From positions 682,001 to 746,000 of the forward strand of contig JAYKKR010000018.1 of assembly GCA_036971615.1 (NCBI GenBank): 64,000 nt of DNA. Reading direction: 5' to 3'. Position 1 is the stretch's first letter. Each line of letters begins with the position of its first letter. Both the position numbers and the translations under genes were made by a program. Below are positions 46,100 through 58,484 of the stretch, piece after piece. The notes below the pieces were generated by a model, which saw only the letters and a program-made list of their open reading frames with translations, did not search any database and was not told the origin of the DNA. The DNA is from Amyloporia xantha (taxonomy: Eukaryota; Basidiomycota; Agaricomycetes; Polyporales; Adustoporiaceae).

Positions 46100-48030
46100 T
46101 CTATTATAAATCAATCAATGACCCAGCGAGCGTCGCATGGAAGAACGAACACACCTGAACCATCATTTACGCATATTTGTGTACTGCTTTTGGCATAGCC
46201 AGGATCGGTATTCTTTCGCAAAAATAGCTCCGCGTTAACTAGCTCACCGGGTCCACTTTTAACTATCATCTTCATTACTACGAAGTGAATGCCAACAAAT
46301 CCTAAAGCAAAAAACCAGACATGGTACATTTCTGTGCATCATCTAATTTGCAAGGTACCAGGCAAAATGCTTGGACTCTGGAGCATCGGTACCTCAGATG
46401 GATATGTGGCTGTGATTTATCCGGTCTCGAAGGGCTCAGATTGCCAACCAATGTGGGCGTTATCCGCCCTTTATTCGTAAGATGAATCGCTGTAGAATAG
46501 CATTCAGAGACAACAATCAGCGCAAATTGAAGCTAAATTACCTGAGAAACTACGATTGTTCAGGGACCATCAGGAGAACGAGGGTGAGGGACTTACCCGT
46601 ACGTGAGAACAGTAAGCATGGTCACAACCACAGAACAGAGATAAAGACCACACAGTGACGCTCGACAACCCTGGATAGGGCGCGCAGTGTTTTTGTGTAC
46701 TATTCTCCGTGATTAGCGGAGCTAGTGAACTGGATGAGCACTCACCATGCAGGTCATGAAAGGACATTGTGATGTTCGAGTAATCATCTCCTCACAAAAT
46801 GCTGAAACGATGGCTTGCAAGTGATATGTGCTCTGATGTAATCGCATGAGAATCTGCTGGACTTGGCATCCAACTATAGCCGCCGTGAAATAAAATCCTG
46901 GAGATTCATCAGTGCTTTCCAAACTTTACTCGACGGATTGACAGAATTTTCCTACCTTCCGTGTCTGATAGTCCAGTGAGCGCAATCTGGGTCTAGAGCC
47001 GTAAAATCCTTACCGCCTGCGCTAACTGGAGGACGAGCGGATAGGCAATATACTTGAAAGACACTTAGTCGACGAAATGTTCTCGAACCAAGCGATTTAA
47101 TAACGTCTGTTCTAGTACTGTGTCCGTTGTGGTGCGTCTGTGTAGGAAACGCTGTGAGTTGTGCTGTGCGCGGTATGGGGAGAACATTCGCGCAGAATGA
47201 GTAGAGGTATGTACTGCATACGTCCTTATTAATCATGAGAACACAATTCTCAGCTTATTCTGGACGATGGTGCCGAAGTATATGACATAAGAACATAGTT
47301 AATGATGTATCAGCAGCGCTACGTTGCATGAAAAAGAAGAAAAAAACTGGCATATACGCACTATGCTAGACTACGCCTCCGTTTGTCATGTGAGAAGTAG
47401 GATGAACATGAATGTGGTCTGACCATAGGACTGTGAATATCACCCATTATCGAGGTTTTCACACATTCCCACAGAACAGTCTGCTTGTATCCTCACTAAT
47501 AAACAGGATCAGTATAGCATCCATCGAGCGCAAATTCAAAGAAACGCACGTACTTGATCACATGCGCCTTTCGGAAAGAGATATATATGAGAACACCACT
47601 CGAATATGACTGAGTTTGTGAGAGTCATAACAAGCATACATTTCGCTCAATCGACAGTGCGTCTGCCAGGGATCGACGCAGGTAGATATGTATGATCACT
47701 TGTTGACATCCAGCAATAGTACAGCAATAGTACTGCAGTGAAGATGACCTGAGCGAATCGAAACAAAGTAGTGTGGTGCGAATTCGAATCAGACGCATGG
47801 ACAGCCTTAAGACGTTGCCAAATAATGATGCATATTATGAGCAAGTAAAATCCGTAACAAAAGTCGACGAGTAACGATTACATAATGAGCGACGCAGCTA
47901 CAGGAGTTTCATGGAGAAACAACGAGAGCTCTTGTTTTGAGCGCTAATTTCATGTCAAAGTGTAACCCTGTGTAACCGTGACTTGCCGTAACCGTGACCC
48001 CTCTGTGCGCGTGACCATCCGGGACCCCCA
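46100..48030. other. Gene-poor stretch, nothing recognised
   Basis: About 1.9 kb; frames of up to 94 codons on the minus strand (for example 46952-47236) have no recognised motif. Possible decayed membrane-protein exons, not supportable as a gene. Confidence 0.35.
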
Positions 48031-48033
48031 ACA

Positions 48034-48453
48034 AGGACCCCGGCTAATCCCCCTAGAGCCTCGATCCCTGGAGACCCACTTTCGGACCTAGAGATGTTGC
48101 CTGATTCGGACAAAAAAGATCGAACCTCAAGCGTTTAGTTCGATTTTCGGACCCAGAAAGGATCGAACGTCGCCCGAATTTCCCGGCGCCTACGGCGCCG
48201 GCACTGCCCGGAAGTTCAGTCCATTTGCGGGCAATCCACGTGGGATACCGTCCGATGCCCCCCTAAACGGACGTTTCGGACCCCTTCCGGATCGGACCTC
48301 AGCCTGGAAGGGGTCTTTTCGGGCCAAAATAGCATCTAACATGCCGCCCCTTTGACCCCCTTTTCGGACATTTTGTATCGAACATTTTGGGTCCTCGACC
48401 CCCATTTTCGGACTTTTAGGCATCGAGGCTCCTGGGGGATTAGCCGGGGTCCT
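48034..48453. mobile_element. Miniature inverted-repeat element with 8-bp target duplication
   Basis: 420 nt flanked by inverted termini: left AGGACCCCGGCTAATCCCCC (48034-48053), right end its exact complement (48434-48453); similarity continues inward as GAGCCTCGAT after two mismatched bases. The direct repeat CCCCAACA is present immediately outside both ends (48026-48033 and 48454-48461). An 8-bp duplication is typical of hAT-type transposases. The interior is non-coding and rich in TTTCGGAC-like pieces. A truncated relative ends at 11451. Confidence 0.88.
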
Positions 48454-48690
48454 CCCCAACATCACTTGCTGTAAGTACGTTTCACGATGGCCTCCAGGAT
48501 CTCAACACTCTCTCATCGGTAAATCCATGCATCTCGATCTTACTCTTTGAATAATCTTGATATGCGACTTTATTAAATTATACAGTGGCTAGGTTTCCTT
48601 CCAGTCGCTTTCACTTCGTTACTCTCCGTTTCCGAGCACTGTGCATTCCGTCGATCTATACTTTCTATAGGTATTGAAGCTAGCCAGAAT

Positions 48691-48820
48691 CTGACATTTT
48701 ACGCGCAGAACAAGACAGACATGACTACAAACCATTATTTCCCGAGACTGAGGAAGCGGGTCTCGACCTCTTCGGGCTTGAATAGGTGAACCCTACCTAG
48801 CACAATGCAGATGTTCCGCT
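48691..48820 (+). pseudogene. Decayed copy of the last POL4 exon and intron end
   Basis: The stretch aligns with about 42352-42490 of the polymerase gene, including the end of its last intron and the acceptor (ACGCGCAG for ACGTGCAG). The best-preserved core is TCGACCTCTTCGGGCT. Translation in the POL4 frame gives stops at 48783-48785 and 48798-48800 where Trp codons stand in the gene. Because intron sequence is included, the copy arose through DNA and not by reverse transcription. Confidence 0.85.
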
Positions 48821-51195
48821 CTGTCTTACCGTGCAGCAATATCTGCTTCCGTGTGTCCAAAGATGATTCGAATAGCCTCCATGTTTTAGTACGCCCAATT
48901 CGACATCATTACTGGTTCCTCTGATGAAGACTTGTGGATTCCAACACATTGACGACAAAACATACCTTCCTTCTGACTAACACCACTACTTCCGTCCTTA
49001 TACCCAATCGGCAAGGAATTTAAAGTCAAAAGCGCCGAGTTGAGCGTATTCAATCGAGCCTCTCTGTGGCTTCAGCTAATACCTGGTGAGCTTACTAGAT
49101 ATTGAGAGCCCTTGTCCGTCACCTTCGTTGGCTCTGGTTCGTAACGTCTCTTTAAGGTCATCTGCTGTTGCTAACACTGACGACCTCACGATGAATTCGA
49201 GGCATACTAGCAGCAGTCCAGTTTATATGTTAGAGGCGCCTCCACGGCATGTTCGCCTTGCAAGAGCGCCAGCCCATCATCTAGAATTCACAATCCACAA
49301 CCCGGGGATTTTCTCGAAGGGGAAGCCACAATCAAATCCACGAGGAATAATGTGGACCGCTTCTGCAGATCAGCGTCTCGAACAGATTTATCAGAGTGGC
49401 GGCCGGAAGCCCTGACGAGGTGAGCATGACGCATATATCGGTGGCCGTATCGCTTCGGCTGCCAGTACACAGATTTTGATAGCCTCGCCTTCGCGAAGAT
49501 GCGGAAGCAGCCGTCCGATTTAATTGCGAAAGGTGATTGGCGCGCAGACGTGCAGGAGTTTCGGTCATATAGGATCGAAGCGACTGAGGTAAGACCTGTA
49601 TGTCAGGATGACGGCCTAGCTCGCAATATGCTATAACGAGCGGCTCTGAAAAGGACCTACTATCCGATTGGCGATCTGCGACTCGGTACAGATCAACGGG
49701 GTGGCAGGACGACATGCGGATACCGGAGCCTACCTGACCCCTCTTAGTCGAAAACCAACAGCCATTGGGCATGAGAAGAACGCGGGGGCCTGGGGTCATC
49801 CCTTCTTCCACCGTACACGGCGCCGACGCGAAAGTACGTGCGTCGTGCGACCCCGCCGGGAATGCTCGCAACACGGAACGATCTCGCGGGAGACGATCTC
49901 AGTGACCCCACGTCCTCGCCGCGATGAGATAAGATGCCCGCACCGATGCAGATTGGCCTTAGGATTTGCGGGCCCGATGGGTCCTGGGATTGGGGCGGAA
50001 GAAGCCCCGAAGACTACAAATAGACTGAATATGGTTCCCTCGAGATTCATAGGCCGATGGTGCCTTGGGCTTTTGCGTCTCATGGTCTGTCTGGACCCCC
50101 CCTGCTGGGCCCGGAGTGCGGTAATTATGGCTATCATTCCCAGGACGTACAATGTGGGGAGATGGAAGTCTGAATATGAATATCGTCAGACGTAGCATGA
50201 GAATTCGATGGATTTACGTGTCCGAGTGCCAGATACATCGGAGTGTTGTGTTTCCAGACGTGGGTGCTTGTGTGCTCTCGGTTGCGCAGCGATGGATCTG
50301 ACCGCACGTTCGACAAATCGCTCGAAATGACGGTGCAATCCTCCAATATATGTAGACCCTTTCCGATGTTGCAGTGAGTCTGAATGTACTTTTCCCAGGA
50401 GTGAAGAAAGATACACGATGACCAGTTTGTGTCAGACACAATTCCTGTTACTGTAGTCCGCATCGTGCAGCTTGCAGTTCAGTGGCGAGAAATAATAATT
50501 AATTCATGGCCGGAATTCTCCTTAGAATAATATCAGGCAGATAAGATACTACCATTTTATCCTAGTATATAGATTAAAATCATCGATGTTCATGGCAACA
50601 GATGGACCCGGATTCACAAAAATGGGAGCCCTTCGGCGTCCACTAGCCTCGTGTTTGCGTGAGTCACGGTGTTAGCGTCAGAATCTGCGGTTCTTACCCA
50701 AGCATTCGCATTAGCGCCCATGTTCTGCGTCAGCATTTCAAGCCAACGTGACCCGGATCACTGCTATCAGCTTTGGCGATCACCTTGGAAAGTTCGGAAT
50801 AGAAGATGCCATCGTGCGCGACCTGTTCAACGACACGCGTTGGAAGACCGGGGCTGTTTCACCAGACGCGACTTACACGTATGTGGACCAGTCTATCATA
50901 GAGTGACTTGGGACACGCAGAATATCATGTCAAGCGATAGCTATCAGTAGCTAACGCCGAACCCAACTCGCGGTAAGTATCCACTTCACCGTCTGCGCGA
51001 AGCGTACACGGCCGCCGTGTCCGCACGCTGGACACAACATTCGGGCACACGCGATGATAAGGATGAATGCCAATGCCATATTGCCCATTATACAGTGTTT
51101 TGTGTCGTCATCACAGTCTACAATTGCATGCTTCTACACAGTCCGGGTAAGGACGGCAGCCGTGCGCGCACAGGTCCCCCCTAGCCCTCCGCCAT
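48821..51195. other. Gene-poor stretch, nothing recognised
   Basis: About 2.4 kb. Open frames of up to 180 codons on the minus strand (49332-49874) and 175 on the plus (49668-50195) overlap each other and have no recognisable motif, so none is called. Confidence 0.35.
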
Positions 51196-51914
51196 CTACT
51201 TGCCGAAGACCTTGACACGCTCCTCGATGGGCTGGAACGCCTTCTCCCCGGGTGCACCTCCGGGGGTGCCGAAGGGCAGCTCGGAGATGAGGTTCCAGGT
51301 GGACGGGATGTTCCACTCGGACTTGACCTTCTGGTCGATGAGCGGGTTGTAGTGCTAGATGTCATATGAGCAAGCTGAGGATGTCCGACTGCGGAGCAGG
51401 CTTACCTGGAGCGAGGCACCGAAGCCCTCGAGCTCGAGCGCCGTCCAGGTCGCGAACTGAATCATGCCGCTCGTGTGCTGTGTGATGGGGAACGCATCAG
51501 TGTCTGCGAGAGCGATGCGGTTCAACCCTAGCGACGCACCTCCGACCAGACGGGGAATGACTCCTGATAGAGCGGGAACGACTCCTGGAGCTTGCGCACG
51601 GGCGCCTGGTCCTCGAAGAAGAGGACAGTGCCGTACCCAGCCTTGAAGCTCGCGAGCTTCTTCTCCGTCGTGGGCCACTGCTCAGCGGGGACGATCGGCT
51701 TGAGGACCTCGGCGGCGAAGTCCCACAGCTTCTCGTGGTCTTTCTTGAAGAGCACGACGACGCGGCTGGACTGCGAGTTGAAGGAGGAGGGGACGTGCAG
51801 GACGATCTCCTTTACTATCTCCTCGACGCGCTCATCCGAGATGGGCGACTTGTTCGTGATGTTATAGTAGGTGCGGCGCTGCTTAATCTCCTCGAGGAAC
51901 TTTGCCGAGGCCAT
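51196..51914 (-). CDS. Nitroreductase-family protein (HBN1/FRM2-like)
   Basis: Exons 51914-51540, 51477-51406 and 51354-51196, introns 62 and 51 nt, all phase 0, giving 201 residues, the normal size of fungal Hbn1/Frm2. N-terminal RRTYYNITNKSPISDERVEE and VPSSFNSQSSRVVVLF form the FMN-binding entry of the family; HTSGMIQFATWTALELEGFG and the C-terminal FGTPGGAPGEK are also characteristic. Yeast members are FMN-dependent and linked to oxidative stress and fatty-acid signalling. The start at 51914 fits family length; an upstream ATG at 52041 is in another frame. Confidence 0.9.
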
Positions 51915-54900
51915 CGTGCGTGTCTGCTGGTGCGTGGGTGTGTGGTTGCGTGGAGATGCGGGTTGAAGCGGCGAGGACAGAAGAGCGGAGGTGGGTTCGA
52001 GAAAGAGATGCGAGTGCGGTCCGGAAACTGGTGAGCGACATGGTTGACCTGCCTTTTAAATAAGCGTTGAGAGGTGCCCCTTGATATAAATCGTACTTAC
52101 GATGCAATGGTGACGAAATCGACAGCGAGATTACCTGAGATGACAGATTCAGCGCGCGCGATAATCTTATAAGCACCGGGACCCCAGTCGGCTCCCATCA
52201 TTCCGCGGGCGGAAGCGCTCGTAATACCTAAACCGAAATTATTATGCGAAATATTATGAATCTATGGGCATATAGGGATACCATAGGTCCTCGAGTCCAC
52301 GAGTCTGCCAGGTCGGACACTGTCAATATGTCAACGCGAAAGCTGTGGGGATAATAACCTGCAAAAAATGGCATGAGCTGCAGGTCCGGTTTCGAGTATT
52401 TTCTATATCACTCACCGTTGAAAATCCTCTAGAATAATTATATTAGACGCGGTTTTACGTGCTCTTACAGCTTACATCTTCGTCACCCTGCCTCGGTGAG
52501 CTTGCGGTATACACAATCGGTTCAGACTTCAGAGTCTAAAAGACATATTCAGGTTTTCAAAGCCTTGGCTGCCTTGTCGGCATATTCATGCTCAGCATGA
52601 ATTCAGACGCCACCGAGGTTGGCGGAGCTCTAATCTTTATCCTCATTCCGGTCTCGCTGTGGCTGCAACCTGCACCAAGTCTGCAATTGAAGTTTATGTA
52701 CTCCAGATACACATGTGAGCATGCCATTACATTCAATTTCGAAGAAACGGAAGATCCTCTGCTATTGGTCAATAAAAAGTAATAGGAGGCATAGTGTTCG
52801 TACATCCCATGTAATGTCATGACAATTATGGGACACACCGGGGTCCTCCCCCCGTTGTATCCGTGGGAGTGATCATAGACGGGTTAGAGCCTTCGCGGTC
52901 TTCTTGATCGTGTCGTCCTGAGATCGCAGGCGCTGTGAATGCAAGGACTGCTTTGGAGCACGGCGCACAGCAGACAACGTGGTGAGTTCACAGGCGTGCT
53001 CGCTTCCCGAGCAATCAGGACATATCATCACTCGTTGGCCAGGCAAGGGGGAAAAGCTGAGAGGTTTATGCTTCATTCAGCAGGTGTTATCGCCGCTGTG
53101 GACCAATTCGTTCTCGAAGGGGCTAATCGATCACGTCAGGTCCGGGTGCGATCGTTCTGTTCTGGGACATCTGGTGAACCCTTTCGTTATTGGCGGACAG
53201 CCTCTCCGAGTCCAGATATCCCTGTGCTATGTGCTACTACCACTGCAGTAGGTGCACTCTCGAGTACAGGTCGTCCTAGCGTCAGTTTGTACAATTATCT
53301 ACCTGTGTGCTAGCACATCGGAACTAAGGCGCACCCCGCGCATCCATCAGACGTCGTCCGCAGGCATTGCACATCGGTCAATGCATGTGATCACCTTTTC
53401 TTGAAAGGTGTATTGAGGTCTCATGCGCGCGGTTCGCCCAATCTTTTTACAGTATGATCCGTCCACGGGCTTCGTTGGTGCATGCTAGAGAGCTTGGATT
53501 AACGTACTAACTGTCCACGGTTTCCGAATCTCGGGCGACTTCTTTGGCAGCTGACGTCCCCAGCTTGCAGGCTATGACAAAGCTCTGTCGTAGTTGCGCA
53601 TTTCTTTTATGTGATATAACAAATAGCATTGCCTGTGCTAACAGGGCTCTTGTCTAGGTGTCCTAACATAGCTGTTCAATTTGGATCGCTTGGATCGCAT
53701 TCACATCCAAGCACCTGTTTGTTTAGGTTGGCTCAATCTCATCCGCACTGCAAATAGTATGGCTCGCAAGGCTGGATATATTAATTCCTGGCGTTTGCGA
53801 GCCATTTGGGGGTCCGTGACTTTTCCATACAGAGTGGATACATATACAAGCAATCAACTGAGCTTTTCATAAATTTGCCAATTCTATGGTTGCCGCAACT
53901 TGCCACAGAGGAAGCGTCCAGAACATGCAGGCATTCCGGCGAGCGCGAATTAACTAGGAATGGTGATTTTTGTGTCACTATGAAACAAGTCGGCGGCGGC
54001 TAACTCGTTCGAATAACCAATATTCGTCAGCCCTTTGCGGGTGACGAGTGTGTTCCCAGTAAGCGTTGCATGTATTATGTGACTCGTGAGATACACAAAT
54101 CATATGCTGGCTGCGAGTACCACGTAGTGCTGCCAATGGATGATGCCATCTACGCCTTCCATCACCTCATGCAACGAGAGCGCTGCTTGGCAACAGCGTT
54201 GCAGGACAGCTGTCGGCCAAGACCAATGCATAGCTGACTTCAAAGATGTAGTGAACATAACAGATATCGTAGCGGCGGCAAGCGCCCATCCCCGACTCCT
54301 CTAAACGTTCACGTTTGAAATCGACGATTATCTGGGAGTGGTCCCACTGTCATTTCGCACGTGGTTTATAATTTCTCTTCCTCAATATTCATATGAGCTA
54401 GGATACTAAAGACGTACACATCCAGCAGTGTAGTTCTGATACATGTTTATTTGCCACATTGCGACATTCAAGTCGACATCAGATTCCATTAGAGGCTCGT
54501 TGAGTCATGATCACCTTCAGTAGGTAGATAGCTACTCAGCTTCAATTGTCTACATTTATAAGGATCTAGTTTTCATGCTAGAATAGCGAGTGCATGAGCA
54601 GGCTCTCTATGACCTTAATGTTCAGGAATACACAGGCCACAATTGCATCACATGCTCTAGTATGACGTTCTCTGCAAAATTGGAGGAACACAGATGTCCA
54701 GTGTCCCACCGATGTCTCAATCGACACTGATTGTATCTCAATTCTCAGTCGACTACAGAGGCAACTACACTTATCCAGCAAGTCCAGTAAGTACAGAGAC
54801 ACCTAGCTTTAGCCTTCCCAGTCACAACGGCTTGCCAGTGGATACAGCACATGTCAGCAGACGCGATTCATACGAGTTCATACCGTGTCAGGCGCACGAC

Positions 54901-55470
54901 AAACCGCGTGATTCTGATAGTGGTGTCCAATCGGGCTGTTGCCGATGCTATATCTGGCCTAATGTCCCACGGAACAAGTCCTTTGGTGATGGGAAAGCAC
55001 AATCGTGCATGGACAAACCCCTCCTCCTATCCTCCTAGTCGGAGTCGGGGAACATCTGAGAGAACGGTAGTTCGAACGACGCCCATTAATAACTTCTGAC
55101 CGAGACCGAGCCTGAAGCTATTTATCCTCTCCCGTCACTTATCGCTGCGTACCTAGAGCTATTCTTAGACCTCGGACAGTTCCCTTCGGAAGGGATGTTA
55201 AAATAGGAACGCTGGTTCTCAGCTCGTTCCTGTGAAAACCGCTCTGGGACAGTGTGAAACTTCTAATTGGTGGGCGTACATCACATTCCGGACGCGATCA
55301 TGTGATCGCGTCTCCTCCTTTTGAACCGATCCGCTCGCCGGTTCGGAATTAAAGCTATCGGTGGTGAGCGCCTGTGCTTCCCCGCATTTTGGACCCGATC
55401 GTCCGACGTCAAGGTCGACTTAACCTTGGAGGGAATTGACCAAGACTACTTCATTGCTGCGTGATTGAAC
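51915..55470. other. Long gene-poor stretch, nothing recognised
   Basis: About 3.5 kb between the nitroreductase gene and the glutaryl-CoA dehydrogenase gene. All frames are short and unrecognised. The sequence near 52836 (ACCGGGGTCCTCCCC) resembles the outer end of the inverted-repeat element, but only over a few bases. Confidence 0.35.
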
Positions 55471-57750
55471 ATGTCTCTCAGGCTCTGTCATCGTTCACTT
55501 CAGCCCTTTACTAGCACTCTTATCTCAAGTCGAACTACGTGCCTTTCACACCCATGGAGAAGGGCAGCGTCGTCCAGTTCAAGTAAGGGAGTGAGTGCAA
55601 TACTTTAAAGGGCTCGCACTGATGTACATCGTCTTTATACGAATAAGAATATGCGAAATTCAATTGGGAGGTACGTAATGTCCGTACTGTGAGGGGGCAC
55701 AGCTCGTTTGACCCGGCGATGTCCAGGACCCTCTCGACATTGAAGGCCTCCTGACGGAAGAAGAAATTGCTATTCGGTGCGTTCGTCTTATATCCAGGGG
55801 GACTTGCCAACCTCATAAAGCACTTCACATACAGTGATACTGCTCGTGCGTTCTGCCAGGCTAGTCAATATTTTGCTGGTCGCAAGGGTGTGTCGCCGAG
55901 TGTTGATGTACGGCTTGCCAGTAGGAGAACCTTCTTCCTCGCGTATTGGAGGCGCAACGCACCGAGCGTAAGTCTTACGGATTGAGATATTTTATGGAGA
56001 CAAGTTGATCACTCTCTTAAGAGTTCAACCACGACATCCTACCGTCAATGGGTGCCCTGGGCTTCCTGGGGCCTACCATTCAAGGCTACGGCTGCGCCGG
56101 CGTGAGCAGCGTGGCATACGGGCTCATAGCGCGAGAAGTTGAGCGGTATGTCTGTGTGCCCCTTTCTCCTTCAAGTTATGTCTCGTTTGATCTCCGGTTG
56201 TTGTGACACCTCATACATATTATCTTATATCTCCACCCGCCGTTAATATATGACATCGGTGTAGGGTTGACTCCGGCTACCGCTCGACCTCCTCTGTCCA
56301 ATCATCCCTCGTCATGCACCCCATCAACGAGTTTGGAAGCGAGGCGCAGAAGGAGAAGTATCTCCCGCGGTTAGGTAGGTCTTGTGCTTCATATGCCTAT
56401 AATGCCGTACTGCACAGGGGTTAACGAATCATTCAGCCAAGGGCGAACTCATCGGGTGCTTCGTACGTCCGCCGTTCCACTTTGACGTTGTGGAGTGCAG
56501 ATGACTTACTGCGCAGGTACTCTTCTCAGGGCCTCACTGAGCCTAACCATGGTTCGGATCCGGCTGGCATGGAGACGACCGCGGACGAGGTGGACGGCGG
56601 GTTTGTCCTGAACGGTGCGAAGACATGGATCAGCAACGCACCTGTAGCGTGAGCACCTAGTAGCACCGCAACTAAGCGACATCTTATGAGCTTCTGAATC
56701 TATCTGCATCGCCTTGTAGAGACGTCTTCATTATCTGGGCGCGCTGCAAGTGGGACGAGAAAGTGCGCGGGTTCATCCTCGAGAAGGTACGTGCAGTACG
56801 TGTGTGTGACGATACTACAATTCGAACGCGCTCGCAGGGAATGAAGGGCCTCTCGGCGCCCGCTATCAAGCACAAACTCGCACTGCGATGCTCAGTGACG
56901 GGTCTATCTTCATGGACAGTGTACGGGTTGGGCACGACGCGCTCCTGCCCAAGGTGAAGGGCCTTGGCGGGCCGTTCTCCTGCCTGAATAATGCACGGTA
57001 GCGTATCTCTCCTGTCATCTCATGTGCGGTGGATTGAGGCGGGGGCGCTGTTGAACCAGATTCGGCATCTCGTGGGGCGCCATCGGCGCGCTCGAGGACT
57101 GCATCGAGCGCACGCGCGCATATGCGCTGGAACGGCATCAGTTCGGGCGGCCGCTCGCGTCGTTCCAGCTCGTGCAGAAAAAGCTCGTGGACGCGCAGAC
57201 GGAGGCGGTGCTTGGTCTTCACGCGAGTCTGCAGGTATGTGTGGGCCGCCACGCGGCCTGTGTCTCCTCTGTGTGTGGGCCTAGGGCTGACGGGTAGGCC
57301 GCCGTGCGCAGGTCGGCCGCCTTAAGGATGCGGGAAAGCTCGCGCCGGAGATGATCAGTATGGTGAAGCGGAATAACTGTGGGAAGGCGCTGGAGCACTC
57401 GCGGAGGGTCCTGGACATCCTGGGTGGGAACGCGTGTTCGGATGAGTACGTCGTGTTTGCTATGCGTATGCCTGGGAGAGCGATTTCTGAGTCTATCGTG
57501 CTTCACGCAGGTACCATGTTGGACGACATGTCGCGAATCTGCAAGTGGTGAACACTTATGAAGGTATGGCGCACGTGTTGCTTGTATTCGTAGGTCGCTG
57601 TTGCTGATGCTAGTTTCTCGTGTTCAGGAACCTATGTGAGTGCGTGGCATGTACTTGACGATGCAAGTGCTCATAGGCTGTGGCTTAAAGGACATTCATA
57701 CGCTTATCCTGGGGAAAGCGCTGACGGGAATCCAGGCGTTTGCGAACTAG
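55471..57750 (+). CDS. Glutaryl-CoA dehydrogenase (needs one or two single-base corrections)
   Basis: FAD-dependent mitochondrial enzyme of lysine and tryptophan breakdown, oxidising and decarboxylating glutaryl-CoA to crotonyl-CoA. The first exon (55471-55582) is a Ser/Arg/Leu-rich presequence. Later exons give [20 protein letters not shown] (about 55722-55781), [12 protein letters not shown] (about 55932-55968), [78 protein letters not shown] and the catalytic Glu in VVNTYEG (about 57544-57564). The stop is at 57750. The frame changes at GGG 56900-56902 between ALRCSVTG and SIFMDSVRV, as if one G were missing. A second shift is suspected before DVQDPLD, though a missed splice could explain that one. 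About ten introns. Confidence 0.9.
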
Positions 57751-58484
57751 CCATGGCAACATGTAAAACAGCGTAGCTGCAATGAATGGCATGCGAGTAA
57801 GTTTGGTTGCATTAAACACATGGTGTCGTACAGCAAAGAATCAATAGGACTGCTGTTTTACTACACCATGCATGGTGGAGGGTTTCTCTGGAAGTTGTCC
57901 ACTGACCGATAAGATTGCGGCGAGTCAGATGCTCAGGTCAGGAAGGAACCCCAAACTTAACCCATTGAATATACGCACCCTGTTGTCTCTATCATCGACA
58001 CATCTTCTCTTCTGGGGCCCTCTCCGTATTTTACACTACTGTCAGTCACTCTGGGGGAGACAGCACGTGACATTATTCACGTGAAACCGTCACACCGCGA
58101 TTGATTCTGTCATTCTGTCAGATGGCCATGGTGCTGGGACGACTCTCTTGTATGCACTTCCAATAGGCTCGTTTAGTGCTCTTGGGCATTGTCCTGAACG
58201 TCTTAGAACGAGAGGACTGTATCTGCTACCGAGTACGACCTGTCTTCCTGAGACTGTCTGATTGTGTCACCAGCTAGGGGCTCGGCAACATCGGCATACA
58301 GCTGGTCTCTTCCGTCGTTCGGACCGTGATAAGTCCTGCGACATACAAATTTGAGGCCGCCCGTCTAAAGCGTGTTCTGCTGGAACGATATAAAGTCTTT
58401 ACTCGTGTGAATGCCTCCGCTGCAAATTCTCGTCGTCCTTCAAGTCGCCTTGCAGCAGCGCGCAGCGTCAGGGTCTCACGAACG
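57751..58484. other. Intergenic, MFS promoter side
   Basis: About 730 nt. An in-frame extension upstream of 58485 reaches 58326, so the MFS start could be earlier, but the extension is Arg/Ser-rich and not typical. No repeat or RNA gene is seen. Confidence 0.35.

Noticed and set aside
49332..50195. Overlapping long frames on both strands
   Set aside because: They overlap each other, show no motifs and have no splice support.
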